The notes below the pieces were generated by a model, which saw only the letters and a program-made list of their open reading frames with translations, did no database searches and had not been told where the DNA came from. The translations under genes were made by a program, and so were the position numbers. DNA of 64,000 nucleotides from Chloroflexota bacterium (lineage in GTDB: Bacteria; Chloroflexota; Dehalococcoidia; Lucifugimonadales; UBA3495): the NCBI GenBank assembly GCA_026710825.1, contig JAPOQH010000089.1:1-64000 (forward strand), in the 5' to 3' direction. Shown here in pieces: positions 17,399 to 26,585 of this stretch (its first letter is position 1; every line of letters starts with the position of its first letter).

Positions 17399-18828
17399 CC
17401 GTCCCAAGCCGCTCGTCTGGGAATTCTGCTGAGACCGAACGTCGTACTGCGTTGGTATTTGGTGGAGGCTTGGCAGGGATTGCGGCATCTGCCAGGCTCG
17501 CTGAATCCGGATGGCACGTAACCCTGGTGGAAGCCCGGTCGACTTTGGGCGGCCGGGTCTTTTCCTTCACGGACCTCGAGAGCGGCCGAGTACTGGACAA
17601 CGGGCAGCACGTAATTGTCGGCGCCTGTACCAACTTGCTTGCGTTCCTGGAAACGATAGGCGCTCGTTATCTTTGGCATCTGCAGCCGCGGTTGAACGTG
17701 GCGGTGTACGACCGTTCTTACCGTCTCGGCCGTCTCTATGGTGTCAGCGGCCCTGCTCCCGTACACCTTTTGCCATCATTCATTTCGTACCCTCACCTGA
17801 GTTTGCTCGACAAGATTAATGCGACGCGTTGTCTGGTGTCGATCATGATGACTCGACGGAACGACCCTGGTCTTGAGGATGTGCCTTTCTATGATTGGCT
17901 GAGGACTCGGGGCCAATCGGAACGGGTTATCTCAAACCTCTGGAATGTGCTGGTCGAAGGCACGTTGAATGACAACATCAGGGACGTCAGCGCGTCCATG
18001 GGCCTCATGATCGTGCAGGACGGGTTGCTGGCCGGTCAAAACACCGCCAACGTGGGCTATCCCGCTGCTCCATTGATGGATGCTCTTGTTCAACCGGCTC
18101 AGAGGTACCTGGAAAGCTTGGGCGTCGATATTATTGCCGGAAATCCAGTCCGCTGCGTGAACGTCGATGCTGCAGGTGTCGTGAACAGCATCACCGTCGG
18201 CAACGGCCCCGCAATGCGTGCAGACGCCTACGTAAGTGCGGTGCCATTCTGGACGTTGTCTAACGTCTTGTCAGGAACACTGGCCGAGTCATTGACCGAC
18301 GGCAAACTGTCCAACCTCCGAACGTCCCCCATCGTCAATGTCCACCTCCGGTACGATCGAGCAGTCATGGAAGACGATTTCTGCTATTTCCTCGACAACC
18401 CACTGCAATGGGTGTTCAACTCGACCCGTATCTTCGGCGGTGAAAGCGATGAGCGAAGCCAGTCGTTGTCAGTGTCGATCAGCGCCGCTTGGGATTACAT
18501 CGACCTGGAGCGATCCGATTTGGCGAGCATCGTAGCCAGCGAAATGTCCCACGCTTTTCCCAAAACGCGCGATGCGACGCTGCTCAATGCCGTGGTGGTG
18601 AAACAACGCAACGCGACTTTCAGATGCACCCCCGGAGCCAACAGATTCCGCCCCGGTCCCCACACCGAAGCGCCCAATCTGTTCCTGGCGGGAGAATGGA
18701 CTGACACAGGTTGGCCGTCCACTATGGAGGGCGCACTTATCAGCGGCTATAATGCTGCCAACGCGGTGATGTCGTCCGCCGCCACCGTCGTCCGCTCGGA
18801 GAGTGACAGTGTCCGATCAATGGGGTGA
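17386..18828 (+). CDS. hpnE: Hydroxysqualene dehydroxylase HpnE (FAD amine-oxidase fold)
   Basis: Reduces hydroxysqualene to squalene. 480 residues. The FAD-binding motif is GGGLAGIAASARLAESG (about residues 26-42), followed by VEARSTLGGR. The C-terminal FAD segment is LFLAGEWTDTGWPSTMEGA with GYNAAN, typical of HpnE and phytoene-desaturase-like flavoproteins. It overlaps hpnD (13 bp) and the following aldolase gene (26 bp), so the order hpnC-D-E-aldolase is tightly coupled. Confidence 0.9.
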   Translation: MAEVTVPSRSSGNSAETERRTALVFGGGLAGIAASARLAESGWHVTLVEARSTLGGRVFSFTDLESGRVLDNGQHVIVGACTNLLAFLETIGARYLWHLQPRLNVAVYDRSYRLGRLYGVSGPAPVHLLPSFISYPHLSLLDKINATRCLVSIMMTRRNDPGLEDVPFYDWLRTRGQSERVISNLWNVLVEGTLNDNIRDVSASMGLMIVQDGLLAGQNTANVGYPAAPLMDALVQPAQRYLESLGVDIIAGNPVRCVNVDAAGVVNSITVGNGPAMRADAYVSAVPFWTLSNVLSGTLAESLTDGKLSNLRTSPIVNVHLRYDRAVMEDDFCYFLDNPLQWVFNSTRIFGGESDERSQSLSVSISAAWDYIDLERSDLASIVASEMSHAFPKTRDATLLNAVVVKQRNATFRCTPGANRFRPGPHTEAPNLFLAGEWTDTGWPSTMEGALISGYNAANAVMSSAATVVRSESDSVRSMG

Positions 18829-19471
18829 ACAGCGCTCGCAACTGACCGAAGCAACTCGGGAAATGTACCGCAGAGGGCTGGTGGGGGCGTATTCCGGGAA
18901 CACGAGCCTCAGGCTGTCCGGGTCGGGTGCAGATGGGTTGTTGCTGGTTACCCCAACGCATCATCCGTACTATCGGCTGGAACCCGAAGAGTTGGTGGTC
19001 GTTGACCTGGAAGGCGAACCCGTCGAGGAGGGCGGGATGGCCCCGTCGTCAGAAACGCGTGTGCACCTGGAGATATACCGGAATCGCGACGACGTTCAAG
19101 CCGTGGTCCACACCCATTCGATATACGCGTCGGTAGCATCTGTGGTCGGGCGCGACATTCCGGCACTAATCGACGAGATGCTACTCACGATCGGCGGTCC
19201 CGTCAAAGTTAGCAAATACGCATTCCCGGGCACGCAGCAATTGGCCGAGGAAGCCTACGCGGCATTGGGCAACCGGAACGCCGCCCTACTGCGAAACCAT
19301 GGGGTCGTGAGCGTGGGCCCTGACATTTGGGAAGCCCTGGAAGTGGCCGACCTGGTCGAGAGATTGGCGCAAATTTTTGTGCACGCTCGTAATTTCGGCC
19401 CGCGCGCTGCGACCACATTGCCCGAAGACGCGATAGCTACAGAAATGGAAATGTTCCGGTCCAGCCACTAG
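18803..19471 (+). CDS. Class II aldolase/adducin family protein (fuculose-phosphate aldolase-like)
   Basis: Zinc-dependent aldolase or epimerase of the AraD/FucA superfamily, 222 residues. Seen are the GAYSGNTSLRLSG phosphate-binding start, the Glu region SSETRVHLEIYRNR, the metal His pair in VVHTHSIYASV, and the third His in LLRNHGVVSVG. The start is GTG 18803 or GTG 18809, overlapping the 3' end of hpnE. Members of this family cleave sugar phosphates to DHAP plus an aldehyde, and some process the 5'-deoxyribose derived from the radical SAM by-product 5'-deoxyadenosine. Its position in an operon with hpnH makes that, or a step on the ribosyl side chain, a candidate role. This is inference. 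Confidence 0.85.
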   Translation: MTVSDQWGEQRSQLTEATREMYRRGLVGAYSGNTSLRLSGSGADGLLLVTPTHHPYYRLEPEELVVVDLEGEPVEEGGMAPSSETRVHLEIYRNRDDVQAVVHTHSIYASVASVVGRDIPALIDEMLLTIGGPVKVSKYAFPGTQQLAEEAYAALGNRNAALLRNHGVVSVGPDIWEALEVADLVERLAQIFVHARNFGPRAATTLPEDAIATEMEMFRSSH

Positions 19472-19526
19472 GCGGATCGACTGGTACCAACAGTCACCGT
19501 AGGCCGCCAGCCACATACATCCTCAC

Positions 19527-20570
19527 ATGACTACGCCCAATCAAACACCGACCGAGTTTCCCAAGGTGATTGCCGTAGTCGGCGCATCGTCGAGTCTTGG
19601 CGCCCTGATGTTGTCGCAACTGGAAACGACGTTGCCCAACTGCCAACTGGTTGCGATAGATGATCACCCGCTGATTCGACCAGTCAGGCAGGTTTCGGCG
19701 TACCGCATGGAACCCAACCGCACGGGAGCGATACTTACAATCGAAGACATCCCGGAGATCATGCAGATGAAAGCCTGGGACCTAGTCCTTGATAACCGGC
19801 GGTTGACCATTGCAGACGCACCGGACGTTTTTCACCTGGAATCCGTTGACTCGGTCATCCATGTGGGCAGTCATTATGACCGCCCCAATTCCCGGGCATT
19901 TCTGGAGGATTCTCTGCATTGGGTACAGGCGTGCCGGTTGGGAGGCGTGCGGCAGTTTGTTTATATTTCCGACATCCGCGTTTACGGCGCGGGATCACAA
20001 AACCCGGTTCCCGTCACTGAACGCTTCGAGGCAGAGCCTGCACCGGAACACCGTTCCCTGTTGGAGGCGGAGTCCAAGCTGCGGGAAGGTTTGCATGAAC
20101 CGGAAAACCAGGGCGGATTGAACATTGCGATTCTACGGTCGGCCATGTCGGTCGGTCCCGCGGCGTCCAGCCCGGTTGCCGATGAACTTTTGTGGAATAC
20201 GTTGGCATCGGGAAAAAACGGAAACGTGCCAATACAACTGATCCACCAACACGACCTGATCAACGCTGTCGTATTTGCCATCACTCATCAACTCGACGGG
20301 ATTTATAACGTGGCAGGGAGCGGCGTAATAGGCACGCGAGGCTTCCGGGACATGTGCAAAACAGGAACGAAAAAGACCCGTATTCCCCAGAACCGAGCGG
20401 TGTCCAAAAAACTCAACCTCGCCAAACATCCTCTGATCGTTTCGGACACCAAATTGCGGCAAGCGGCAGGTTTCAAAAGTAAATTCTCCTCGGAACAGGC
20501 CGCTCGAGCGTTTTGCCACTCATATCTGATGGAGCCAAGCACTCGGTATGAACGCTCGGCACAACAATAA
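19527..20570 (+). CDS. NAD-dependent epimerase/dehydratase-like protein with altered active site
   Basis: 347 residues with an extended-SDR-like layout: nucleotide-binding motif VGASSSLGA (about residues 18-26), the segment FVYISDIRVYGAG in the catalytic Ser position, and LLEAESKLREG where the YxxxK motif is expected. The Tyr of YxxxK is not present (Glu in its place) and the Ser region reads ISD, so classical SDR chemistry may be lost and a binding or alternative role is possible. It begins 55 bp after the aldolase and overlaps the nucleoside hydrolase start by 23 bp, so it belongs to the hopanoid transcription unit. Confidence 0.7.
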   Translation: MTTPNQTPTEFPKVIAVVGASSSLGALMLSQLETTLPNCQLVAIDDHPLIRPVRQVSAYRMEPNRTGAILTIEDIPEIMQMKAWDLVLDNRRLTIADAPDVFHLESVDSVIHVGSHYDRPNSRAFLEDSLHWVQACRLGGVRQFVYISDIRVYGAGSQNPVPVTERFEAEPAPEHRSLLEAESKLREGLHEPENQGGLNIAILRSAMSVGPAASSPVADELLWNTLASGKNGNVPIQLIHQHDLINAVVFAITHQLDGIYNVAGSGVIGTRGFRDMCKTGTKKTRIPQNRAVSKKLNLAKHPLIVSDTKLRQAAGFKSKFSSEQAARAFCHSYLMEPSTRYERSAQQ

Positions 20571-21492
20571 GCCGGTCCCAGTAGTCGTCGATACCGATCC
20601 CGGGGTTGATGACGCCGTCGCCATCCTGATGCTCTTATCCGACCCAAGTTTTGACGTTCTGGGATTTACGACTACGGCAGGCAATGTCCCCCTGGCTCGC
20701 TCCACTCGCAACTCGCTGGCACTGCTGGAACATATCGGACGCTCGGACATACCGGTGTGCCGTGGAGCCGCGCGGCCCATACGGGGGAGATATGCCTACG
20801 CGCGGCAAGTTCATTCGGCATCCGGTTTGACCCGGCGTATGAAAGAACCCGACATCGGCGCGTCCAACACCAAAGCGATTCCCTTTCTGGCGACAACACT
20901 GAACGCGCACCCGGGCGAGGTGACGCTTATCGCGTTGGGACCCCTGACCAACTTGGCGAGGTTGTGGAGGAGCAATCCTGACGCCCTGCGGGCGGCGGGC
21001 AGGATCGTGGTCATGGGAGGCGCAGTGAACGCTCGCGGCAATGCGAGTCCCCATGCTGAGTTCAATTTCTACAGCGACCCCACGGCGGCCAAGGTAATTT
21101 TCGATTCCGGGCTCCCGTTAACGTTGATAGATCTGGCAGCCTGCCAGCGGGTAGCGATCTCACGGGCTCAAGCGGAGACGGTGCGCAGCGGCAGCAAAAT
21201 GGGGACGCTGGCGGCGGAACTGCTGGAGGGCTGGTTTGCGAGGGATTCGTCCCGCCAGCAGTTTTATCTATACGACCCGTTGGCTGTGCTTGCGGCGACA
21301 CACCCCCAGGTGGTTGGGTTGGATGGCATGACCATGAGGGTGGTTGACTCGGACGACACTGATGACTCTGCGATGTGGGGCAAGTGCGAGGTGGTCGATG
21401 CCAATCAGGGGCCGATCCAGGTGGCGGCCCCCGACAGAGTTGACAGCGATGCCGCCTGGGCAGCGATCAAGGAACTGTTGGACTGGGAGTAG
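20548..21492 (+). CDS. Inosine/uridine-preferring nucleoside hydrolase
   Basis: Cleaves the N-glycosidic bond of ribonucleosides, calcium-dependent. 314 residues. The family signature VVDTDPGVDDAVAI is at 13-26, with later conserved LGPLTNLAR, VMGGAV..GN and EFNFYSDP motifs and the C-terminal YDPLAVLAA Asp that binds calcium. It overlaps the preceding gene by 23 bp and is followed at 14 bp by a phosphodiesterase. A place in an operon that handles adenosyl- and ribosyl-hopanoids suggests nucleoside salvage, but substrate preference cannot be read. Confidence 0.9.
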   Translation: MNARHNNKPVPVVVDTDPGVDDAVAILMLLSDPSFDVLGFTTTAGNVPLARSTRNSLALLEHIGRSDIPVCRGAARPIRGRYAYARQVHSASGLTRRMKEPDIGASNTKAIPFLATTLNAHPGEVTLIALGPLTNLARLWRSNPDALRAAGRIVVMGGAVNARGNASPHAEFNFYSDPTAAKVIFDSGLPLTLIDLAACQRVAISRAQAETVRSGSKMGTLAAELLEGWFARDSSRQQFYLYDPLAVLAATHPQVVGLDGMTMRVVDSDDTDDSAMWGKCEVVDANQGPIQVAAPDRVDSDAAWAAIKELLDWE

Positions 21493-21506
21493 GCGAGGGA
21501 TACAAC

Positions 21507-22946
21507 ATGCCCGAAAAAAATAGCGTTCTCGTGGTGGTGTTTGACGGCCTGCAGCCGGCGCAAATCACCGAGGAATTGATGCCCAACCTGGCCGAATTTG
21601 CCCGGACCGGTGTGACATTCGCCAATCACCATCCGGTATTCCCGACCGTGACCAGGGTCAACGCATCGAGCCTGGTTACAGGCTGCCGGCCCGGTCAGCA
21701 CGGACTGGCCGGAAACACTTACCTGTGCCGAGATTACGATCCGAACCAGGTGATCCCGGCGATGGAACCGACCCTGCAGGCCGTTGTCGATGCCACGGGC
21801 CGCGCACTGTTAGCTCCAACCCTGGCAGATCGGCTCCATGCTCACGGCATGGAGTACGTCGCGATTGGGACCGGCACCAGCGGGAACGCCTATGTGCACA
21901 ACCCGAACGCAGCGACTTCAGGCGGCGCCACCATTCATCCGCAATTTACGCTGCCCAGGCCCTTGCACGCGGAACTGGCAGAGCACTTCGGCGAGTGGCC
22001 CGCCGAGATCCTGCCCAATACAGCCCGGTTGATGCATGGCCGACGGATCCTGACCGAGTACGTGCTGCCGGAGATCAACCCCGCCGTCGCGCTGCTGTGG
22101 TTGTCCGAGCCGGACAAGACCCAGCACGAGGACGGCGTGGGATCGGGCAGGGCGCCACAGGCGTTGCGGGAGGCCGACGCGGAATTCGGCGAGATACTCA
22201 GTTGGCTCGAGCGCAACGGGCGTTCCGAATGCACGGACATCCTTATCGCATCCGACCACGGCTATTCGACAATCACCGAGGCCATTCCGATTGAGAGCAT
22301 GATGCGGGAATCAGGTTTTCCAACGGTGGACCAGCCCGGCGGCGTGGCGGTTGCCGGCAACGGGGGATCGGCCCTGTTTTACGTACACGAGAACGATCAC
22401 GACACTGCGGAATCAGTGGCTCAATGGCTCACCAATCACGAATGGTGCGGGTCGCTGTTCGCATCGGAGAGGGTCGGCCAACCCAGTGGCACCCTGCCGG
22501 CATCGCTGATCGGGTGCGACGGCCCGAGGTCTCCTGATTTGAGCATGTCATTCCTTTGGACCAGCGTACCCAACGGGGTTGGATACGAAGGGCACGCTTA
22601 CTCAACAGGTGGAAAGGCGGGCCAAGGACAACACGGGAGCATGAGCCGGCACGAAATGCAAAACGTGGGACTGGCCAAAGGGCCATCCCTGCGCGCCGGC
22701 ACCGTGGTGGAAACCCCATCCGGCAATATCGATCTTGCGCCCACCATCCTGAAACTGCTGGGGGTTGACGACGTTGTACCAGCGATGGACGGGAGGGTGC
22801 TTGACGAAGCCTTGGCGGACAACCCGAAGTCCTCAGCACAGGCATGGGTTACGACGCACGAAGCGCAGTCGGGCAACTACCGCCAACGCGTTCAAATCAG
22901 CCACGTCGGCGCGGCGCAATACATTGATTGGGGCAATCGGGTGTAG
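21507..22946 (+). CDS. Alkaline-phosphatase-superfamily phosphodiesterase/nucleotide pyrophosphatase
   Basis: 479 residues of the type I phosphodiesterase/nucleotide pyrophosphatase family. The N-terminal metal-binding VVVFDGLQP (residues 8-16) is followed by HHPVFPTVTRVNASSLVTG with the nucleophile Thr, then ASDHGYSTI and the C-terminal GHAYSTGGKAGQGQHGS segment with metal His residues. No signal peptide is visible, so it appears cytoplasmic. It is the last gene of the hopanoid operon. Together with the nucleoside hydrolase it suggests phosphoester and nucleoside turnover, but the substrate is unknown. Confidence 0.85.
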   Translation: MPEKNSVLVVVFDGLQPAQITEELMPNLAEFARTGVTFANHHPVFPTVTRVNASSLVTGCRPGQHGLAGNTYLCRDYDPNQVIPAMEPTLQAVVDATGRALLAPTLADRLHAHGMEYVAIGTGTSGNAYVHNPNAATSGGATIHPQFTLPRPLHAELAEHFGEWPAEILPNTARLMHGRRILTEYVLPEINPAVALLWLSEPDKTQHEDGVGSGRAPQALREADAEFGEILSWLERNGRSECTDILIASDHGYSTITEAIPIESMMRESGFPTVDQPGGVAVAGNGGSALFYVHENDHDTAESVAQWLTNHEWCGSLFASERVGQPSGTLPASLIGCDGPRSPDLSMSFLWTSVPNGVGYEGHAYSTGGKAGQGQHGSMSRHEMQNVGLAKGPSLRAGTVVETPSGNIDLAPTILKLLGVDDVVPAMDGRVLDEALADNPKSSAQAWVTTHEAQSGNYRQRVQISHVGAAQYIDWGNRV

Positions 22947-22955
22947 GGAGCGCTG

Positions 22956-23043
22956 TGGCGGAGGGAGTGGGATTCGAACCCACGAGGGTATTAGCCCTGC
23001 CGGTTTTCAAGACCGGTGCATTCGTCCACTCTGCCATCCCTCC
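22956..23043 (-). tRNA. tRNA-Ser (anticodon TGA)
   Basis: An 88-nt tRNA read on the minus strand, starting GGAGGGATGGCAGAG and pairing with TCCCTCC at the 3' end, followed by discriminator G and an encoded CCA. The anticodon stem-loop is CCGGT-CTTGAAA-ACCGG, giving anticodon TGA. The long variable arm and the T-arm GTGGGTTCGAATCCCAC fit a class II serine tRNA. Confidence 0.95.
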
Positions 23044-23045
23044 GC

Positions 23046-23751
23046 GACGGCCGATCAACGGCCGCATACAGTATAGCAAGGAGACCCGGCTTCCGAATCT
23101 CCAGTGCAATGACAAGCACGAAAAGCTTTGGCGACACCTCCAGGTGATCACGTGCGCGGTTTGGGAACGGCGGCGTATCAGGCAGGAATGCCGCCGTTAT
23201 TTCTCTGATCTGTGATGTTTCCGGTTGGGCTCCTTTCAGGCGATGGAGTGGCGAATCAGGCGATGGAGTGGCGAACGGTTTGATTTGCTTTTGCCAGGGT
23301 TTCCCGCCGGTGGCGGACTCTTGCGAGCGGACCGTTGTCAGCGCGCGGCCGGTTTGGTACGCATGGTAGTTTTGCTCGGTATTTACCGTGGCCCACATGG
23401 CTGGCTCGCCTCTACAGACGGCCCGCCACACAGCACGGAACGCTGTGGCTGACGCTGGGGTACTGACGGCCACGCTGCTGATGCGCTAGGCAGACGTTAG
23501 CAGACAGGAACCCTGGTATGCGATTTTTGCTGACTGGTTGGCCGCTAGGCCCGAAACCCTGGCATGGATTTTGTCGTGGTGATAAACAATTGTTCGCCTG
23601 ATGAATCCAGTATAGGGATCGATGGCAACACGCGGCAACGAGGGAATGTCACACCCACGCCGAAGTTTTTCGCGTTCTCACAAATGGATCGGGGCAACGA
23701 CCGCACATCAACGCGGTAACGCTGCCCCGAATGACCTGACTGCGAGGACGG
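23046..23751. other. Gene-free region between tRNA-Ser and the Rieske gene
   Basis: No ORF here is convincing. There is a hairpin with 9-bp arms AACGGCGGC/GCCGCCGTT at 23166-23198 followed by ATTTCT, terminator-like. There is also a 20-bp perfect tandem duplicate (TCAGGCGATGGAGTGGCGAA) at 23236-23255 and 23256-23275. A tRNA gene next to a 700-bp gap with repeats is a common place for integrated elements, but no integrase or attachment-site pair is visible. Confidence 0.55.
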
Positions 23752-25200
23752 TTAGACGCGGCGCATCAGCTCCTGCTCCAGTCGGTCAGCATCGAATGCC
23801 TCGGTCGTCGATGCTACCTTGACGTCGCCTTCCCGCACCATGCGTTCGGCCTCGCTCTCTTCCATGACCTCGGGGAGGATCTCCTCGCGCTCGCGTTGGC
23901 GGATCACATCGCGGTTGTGGTCTGCGAAGAGCCGGCGCATGCCCACGACAACCGAATCTGTGGACGACAGGTACTCGGGCATGTCGTACTGGGTGTATTT
24001 CTCGGCGTCGTAGTCCTGGTTCCGGAAGTTGAAATTGAGCTCCCAATTGCGATAGGGCCAAGTGGCTCCGCGGACCAAACGGCGGAAGAATCCGGGGCGT
24101 GTTTCGTAGCGTTCCACGTTGAGGTACACCATGCGGGTGAGATTGTCCTCAACGGGCACGGGCCAGCGTGTGCTGCGGAAGTACCGGTTGTTGCCGCCGG
24201 TGCGCGACATCCCGGGCAGGCGGGTGCCGTTCCATTCATTCAGGTCGGGTGTGTTGGCGCCCGTGGCTCGACGGTAGTTGGGGTCCTGCCCCTTGCGCCG
24301 GGCCTTCCAATCGAAGTACCACGTCCAGAGGAGACGCCAACGGTGCAGGGGCCAAACGCCATCCACGCCGGGGTAGTACATCTGGTAGGGGATGTTGCCG
24401 TCCTCATCGTAGTAATACTTCTCCACGGAGGACTTCCCACTACCCGGCCGGTAGTGCACGTTCTTGTTGTTGACGAGGTTGACCCGATACCCCAAAGGCG
24501 TCCGGGGTCGCCCACCAACCCGGCTGCCCAGGATGCGCAGAGCATTCCGGTGAACCATGAAGGCATTGTGGGCGTCCATAGTATTCTCAAGAACGAGCAC
24601 CCAGTTGCAGTCGAACATGTCGAATGAGGGACGACAGATATTGTGCTCTTCGAACATTTCGGGTGGAATGTCTTCCTCGGGCTCCACGGGTTCACCCTCG
24701 CCCATCCAGACGAAAACCATTCCCTTGAGCGTCACGGTGGGAAACTTCCTGGCCTTCATGCCGGGCGCACCGACCATCTTGGAGTCGGGGCCCTCAGTGA
24801 GGAACGCGACGCAGTTGCCGTCGCCATCAAAGGTGGCGCCGTGGTACGGGCAGGTCAGGAACCCTTCGAAGTAACAGCGGCCCATGGAGAGATAAACCGC
24901 ACGATGCGGGCACCAGTCCAGCAAGGCCTGAACCTCGCCCTGCTTGTCCTTGAAGAAGACTACGTCGCTTCCCAGCATCCGCAACATCGCGGGCTCGCCT
25001 TTCTTGACGTCCTTCTCCGGCAGGGCCGGATACCAATATTCTTTGAAACCGGTCGGAGGAATGCGGCTGCGCCGGTCCCTGGGATTGTCAGGGACCTTGA
25101 AGGGCGGTGTCGAGTCGAAACCCTGGGTTCCCCGGCGCATTTTCTTGTAGCCACCGGGATAGCCGGAAAGCGGTTTTAGCAGAAGGCGTTTGAGTCCCAT
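23752..25200 (-). CDS. Rieske non-haem iron oxygenase, alpha subunit type
   Basis: 482 residues. The N-terminal Rieske domain has CPHR (Cys97, His99) and CPYHG (Cys117, His120) for the 2Fe-2S cluster. It is followed by a catalytic-domain metal site ENTMDAHNAFMVHRN (about residues 208-222) with the His/His and an Asp further on. It should use O2 and electrons from a separate reductase, not seen nearby, to hydroxylate or demethylate a substrate. The C-terminal tail is Glu/Arg-rich. It is the last gene of a minus-strand run after an SDR, with a 125-bp gap, which suggests that oxygenase and dehydrogenase act in the same catabolic path. Confidence 0.9.
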   Translation of the reverse strand: MGLKRLLLKPLSGYPGGYKKMRRGTQGFDSTPPFKVPDNPRDRRSRIPPTGFKEYWYPALPEKDVKKGEPAMLRMLGSDVVFFKDKQGEVQALLDWCPHRAVYLSMGRCYFEGFLTCPYHGATFDGDGNCVAFLTEGPDSKMVGAPGMKARKFPTVTLKGMVFVWMGEGEPVEPEEDIPPEMFEEHNICRPSFDMFDCNWVLVLENTMDAHNAFMVHRNALRILGSRVGGRPRTPLGYRVNLVNNKNVHYRPGSGKSSVEKYYYDEDGNIPYQMYYPGVDGVWPLHRWRLLWTWYFDWKARRKGQDPNYRRATGANTPDLNEWNGTRLPGMSRTGGNNRYFRSTRWPVPVEDNLTRMVYLNVERYETRPGFFRRLVRGATWPYRNWELNFNFRNQDYDAEKYTQYDMPEYLSSTDSVVVGMRRLFADHNRDVIRQREREEILPEVMEESEAERMVREGDVKVASTTEAFDADRLEQELMRRV

Positions 25201-25325
25201 AATCGCTGCCCCCGTTTCGAAACATGGTGGTTTTCCGCCATATTAGCAGAATGGTCAAGGAAACGGAGCGCGCGGTGCTCGGCACAGTCGATTCCCGCAC
25301 CGGGGGAGCGCCAGGTGGATCGCGG

Positions 25326-26165
25326 CTAGAACGGGTACGGCTGGCCGCCGCCCGCCGCCAGCACCTGTCCGGTGACGTAAGAGGCGTCGTGGGATGCCAG
25401 GAATGCGATGGCCGCGGCCTGCTCATCGGCCTCGCCACGGCGGCCCATGGGGATTTCCGAGTTGCGCGTGGCGGAGCGATATTCTTCCTGATCGGCCCTT
25501 TCGCTGGCGGGCAGTTCCGGTGGGATAACGTCGACGCCGTGGTCCCGCGGCGTGATGCGGTCGTCCGCTGCTGTCCCGCTGGGCGCGACGCAGTTGACGC
25601 GTATGCCAAGGTGGGCGACCTCCCGGGCCAACGACGTGGTGAGGCCGATTTGCGCGGCCTTGGCGGCGGCGTATGGCACCCGGAAACGACCCGTGACCGC
25701 GTGGGTGGCGATGTTGACGATAGAGCCTGAACCCTGGTCGATCATGTAAGGCAGAGCGGCGCGGCAGCACCACATCGCGGTCCAGAAACTGCGGTCGATC
25801 TCCGCCTGGATCTGGTCAGGCGTGTAGTACTGGAACGACTGGAACCAAATGGTGCCGCCGGCGATGTTGGCGAGAACGTCGATCCTGCCATAGGCGTCGT
25901 GGGCTGCGGCCATCAATGCCTCGGCATTTTCCCAACGCGAAAGATCCCCGAGGGAGATTTCGCACGAACCGCCGAACTCGCGGATGGCGGCGCGCACCCG
26001 CTCCGATGATTCCTCCACCATATCGCCGATGACGATGGATGCGCCTTCCTGGGCGAGACGGCGTGCGGTGGCCGCGCCGATACCCTGACCGCCGCCGGTT
26101 ATGACGGCGACCTGGCCGTCAAAACGCCGAGCGCCGGCCGCTTTGGGGTCCAATATGGTCGTCAT
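25326..26165 (-). CDS. Short-chain dehydrogenase/reductase
   Basis: 279-residue classical SDR. The cofactor motif ITGGGQGIGAATARR is at about 20-34, ANIAGG at about 98 corresponds to NNAG, the catalytic Ser lies in GSIVNIATHAV, and YAAAKAAQ (about 168-175) gives the Tyr/Lys pair. An Asp (VIGDMVE) at the end of beta-2 suggests NAD(H) preference. Downstream is the Rieske oxygenase, upstream a small unknown protein. The specific alcohol/ketone substrate is unknown. Confidence 0.9.
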   Translation of the reverse strand: MTTILDPKAAGARRFDGQVAVITGGGQGIGAATARRLAQEGASIVIGDMVEESSERVRAAIREFGGSCEISLGDLSRWENAEALMAAAHDAYGRIDVLANIAGGTIWFQSFQYYTPDQIQAEIDRSFWTAMWCCRAALPYMIDQGSGSIVNIATHAVTGRFRVPYAAAKAAQIGLTTSLAREVAHLGIRVNCVAPSGTAADDRITPRDHGVDVIPPELPASERADQEEYRSATRNSEIPMGRRGEADEQAAAIAFLASHDASYVTGQVLAAGGGQPYPF

Positions 26166-26239
26166 GTTCGATCCCCTTTGGGTCAGCGAGCGCCGGTATC
26201 AGCCTGAGGGCGCCTTGGACAAGATAACCTACGGTCGGT

Positions 26240-26566
26240 TCAAGAAGGGGTCACATCAGCGCTGGAGAAGAATTCCTTCTCCCAGTCAGGGTCCGTAACG
26301 CCCAAGAGACCGTTGGTGTAGAGGCGGCAAGCCCGCAACCACAGCACGAGTATGGCGTTGTTCACGTACATTTGCGGCAGTTCACGCCCGTGGGCCGCAC
26401 GAGCATGAGCGCGAATCCCCGCCTCGAAGAACTGCTCCAGGAACGGCGTGGGCTCGTTGTCGAGGGCGCACGCTTCCAGAATTTCAGGGGGTGCGTCGCG
26501 GCACAGCATGGCAGGGGACGCCTCCGCCAGTTGGACGTATTCGGGTTCCTGAGCCTGAGTAATCAT
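26240..26566 (-). CDS. Hypothetical protein, 108 residues
   Basis: Not recognised. It is acidic to neutral with one Leu/Trp-rich helix (VNNAILVLWLRACRLYTNG), no signal peptide and no Cys pattern. It lies between an NHL propeller gene (70 bp upstream) and the SDR (74 bp downstream) in a co-directional run, so it may be an accessory subunit of one of them. An internal segment with FLEQFFEAGIRAHARAAHG is helix-forming. Confidence 0.55.
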   Translation of the reverse strand: MITQAQEPEYVQLAEASPAMLCRDAPPEILEACALDNEPTPFLEQFFEAGIRAHARAAHGRELPQMYVNNAILVLWLRACRLYTNGLLGVTDPDWEKEFFSSADVTPS

Positions 26567-26585
26567 ATCTGCCGCGTGGGTAAAA

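Noticed and set aside
22991..23473. 160-residue minus-strand ORF over the tRNA-Ser and intergenic region
   Set aside because: It reads through the tRNA, has no recognisable motif, and looks like chance open frame in GC-rich DNA.
22956..23751. tRNA-linked genomic island
   Set aside because: No integrase or repeated tRNA 3' end is visible; only a gap with small repeats.
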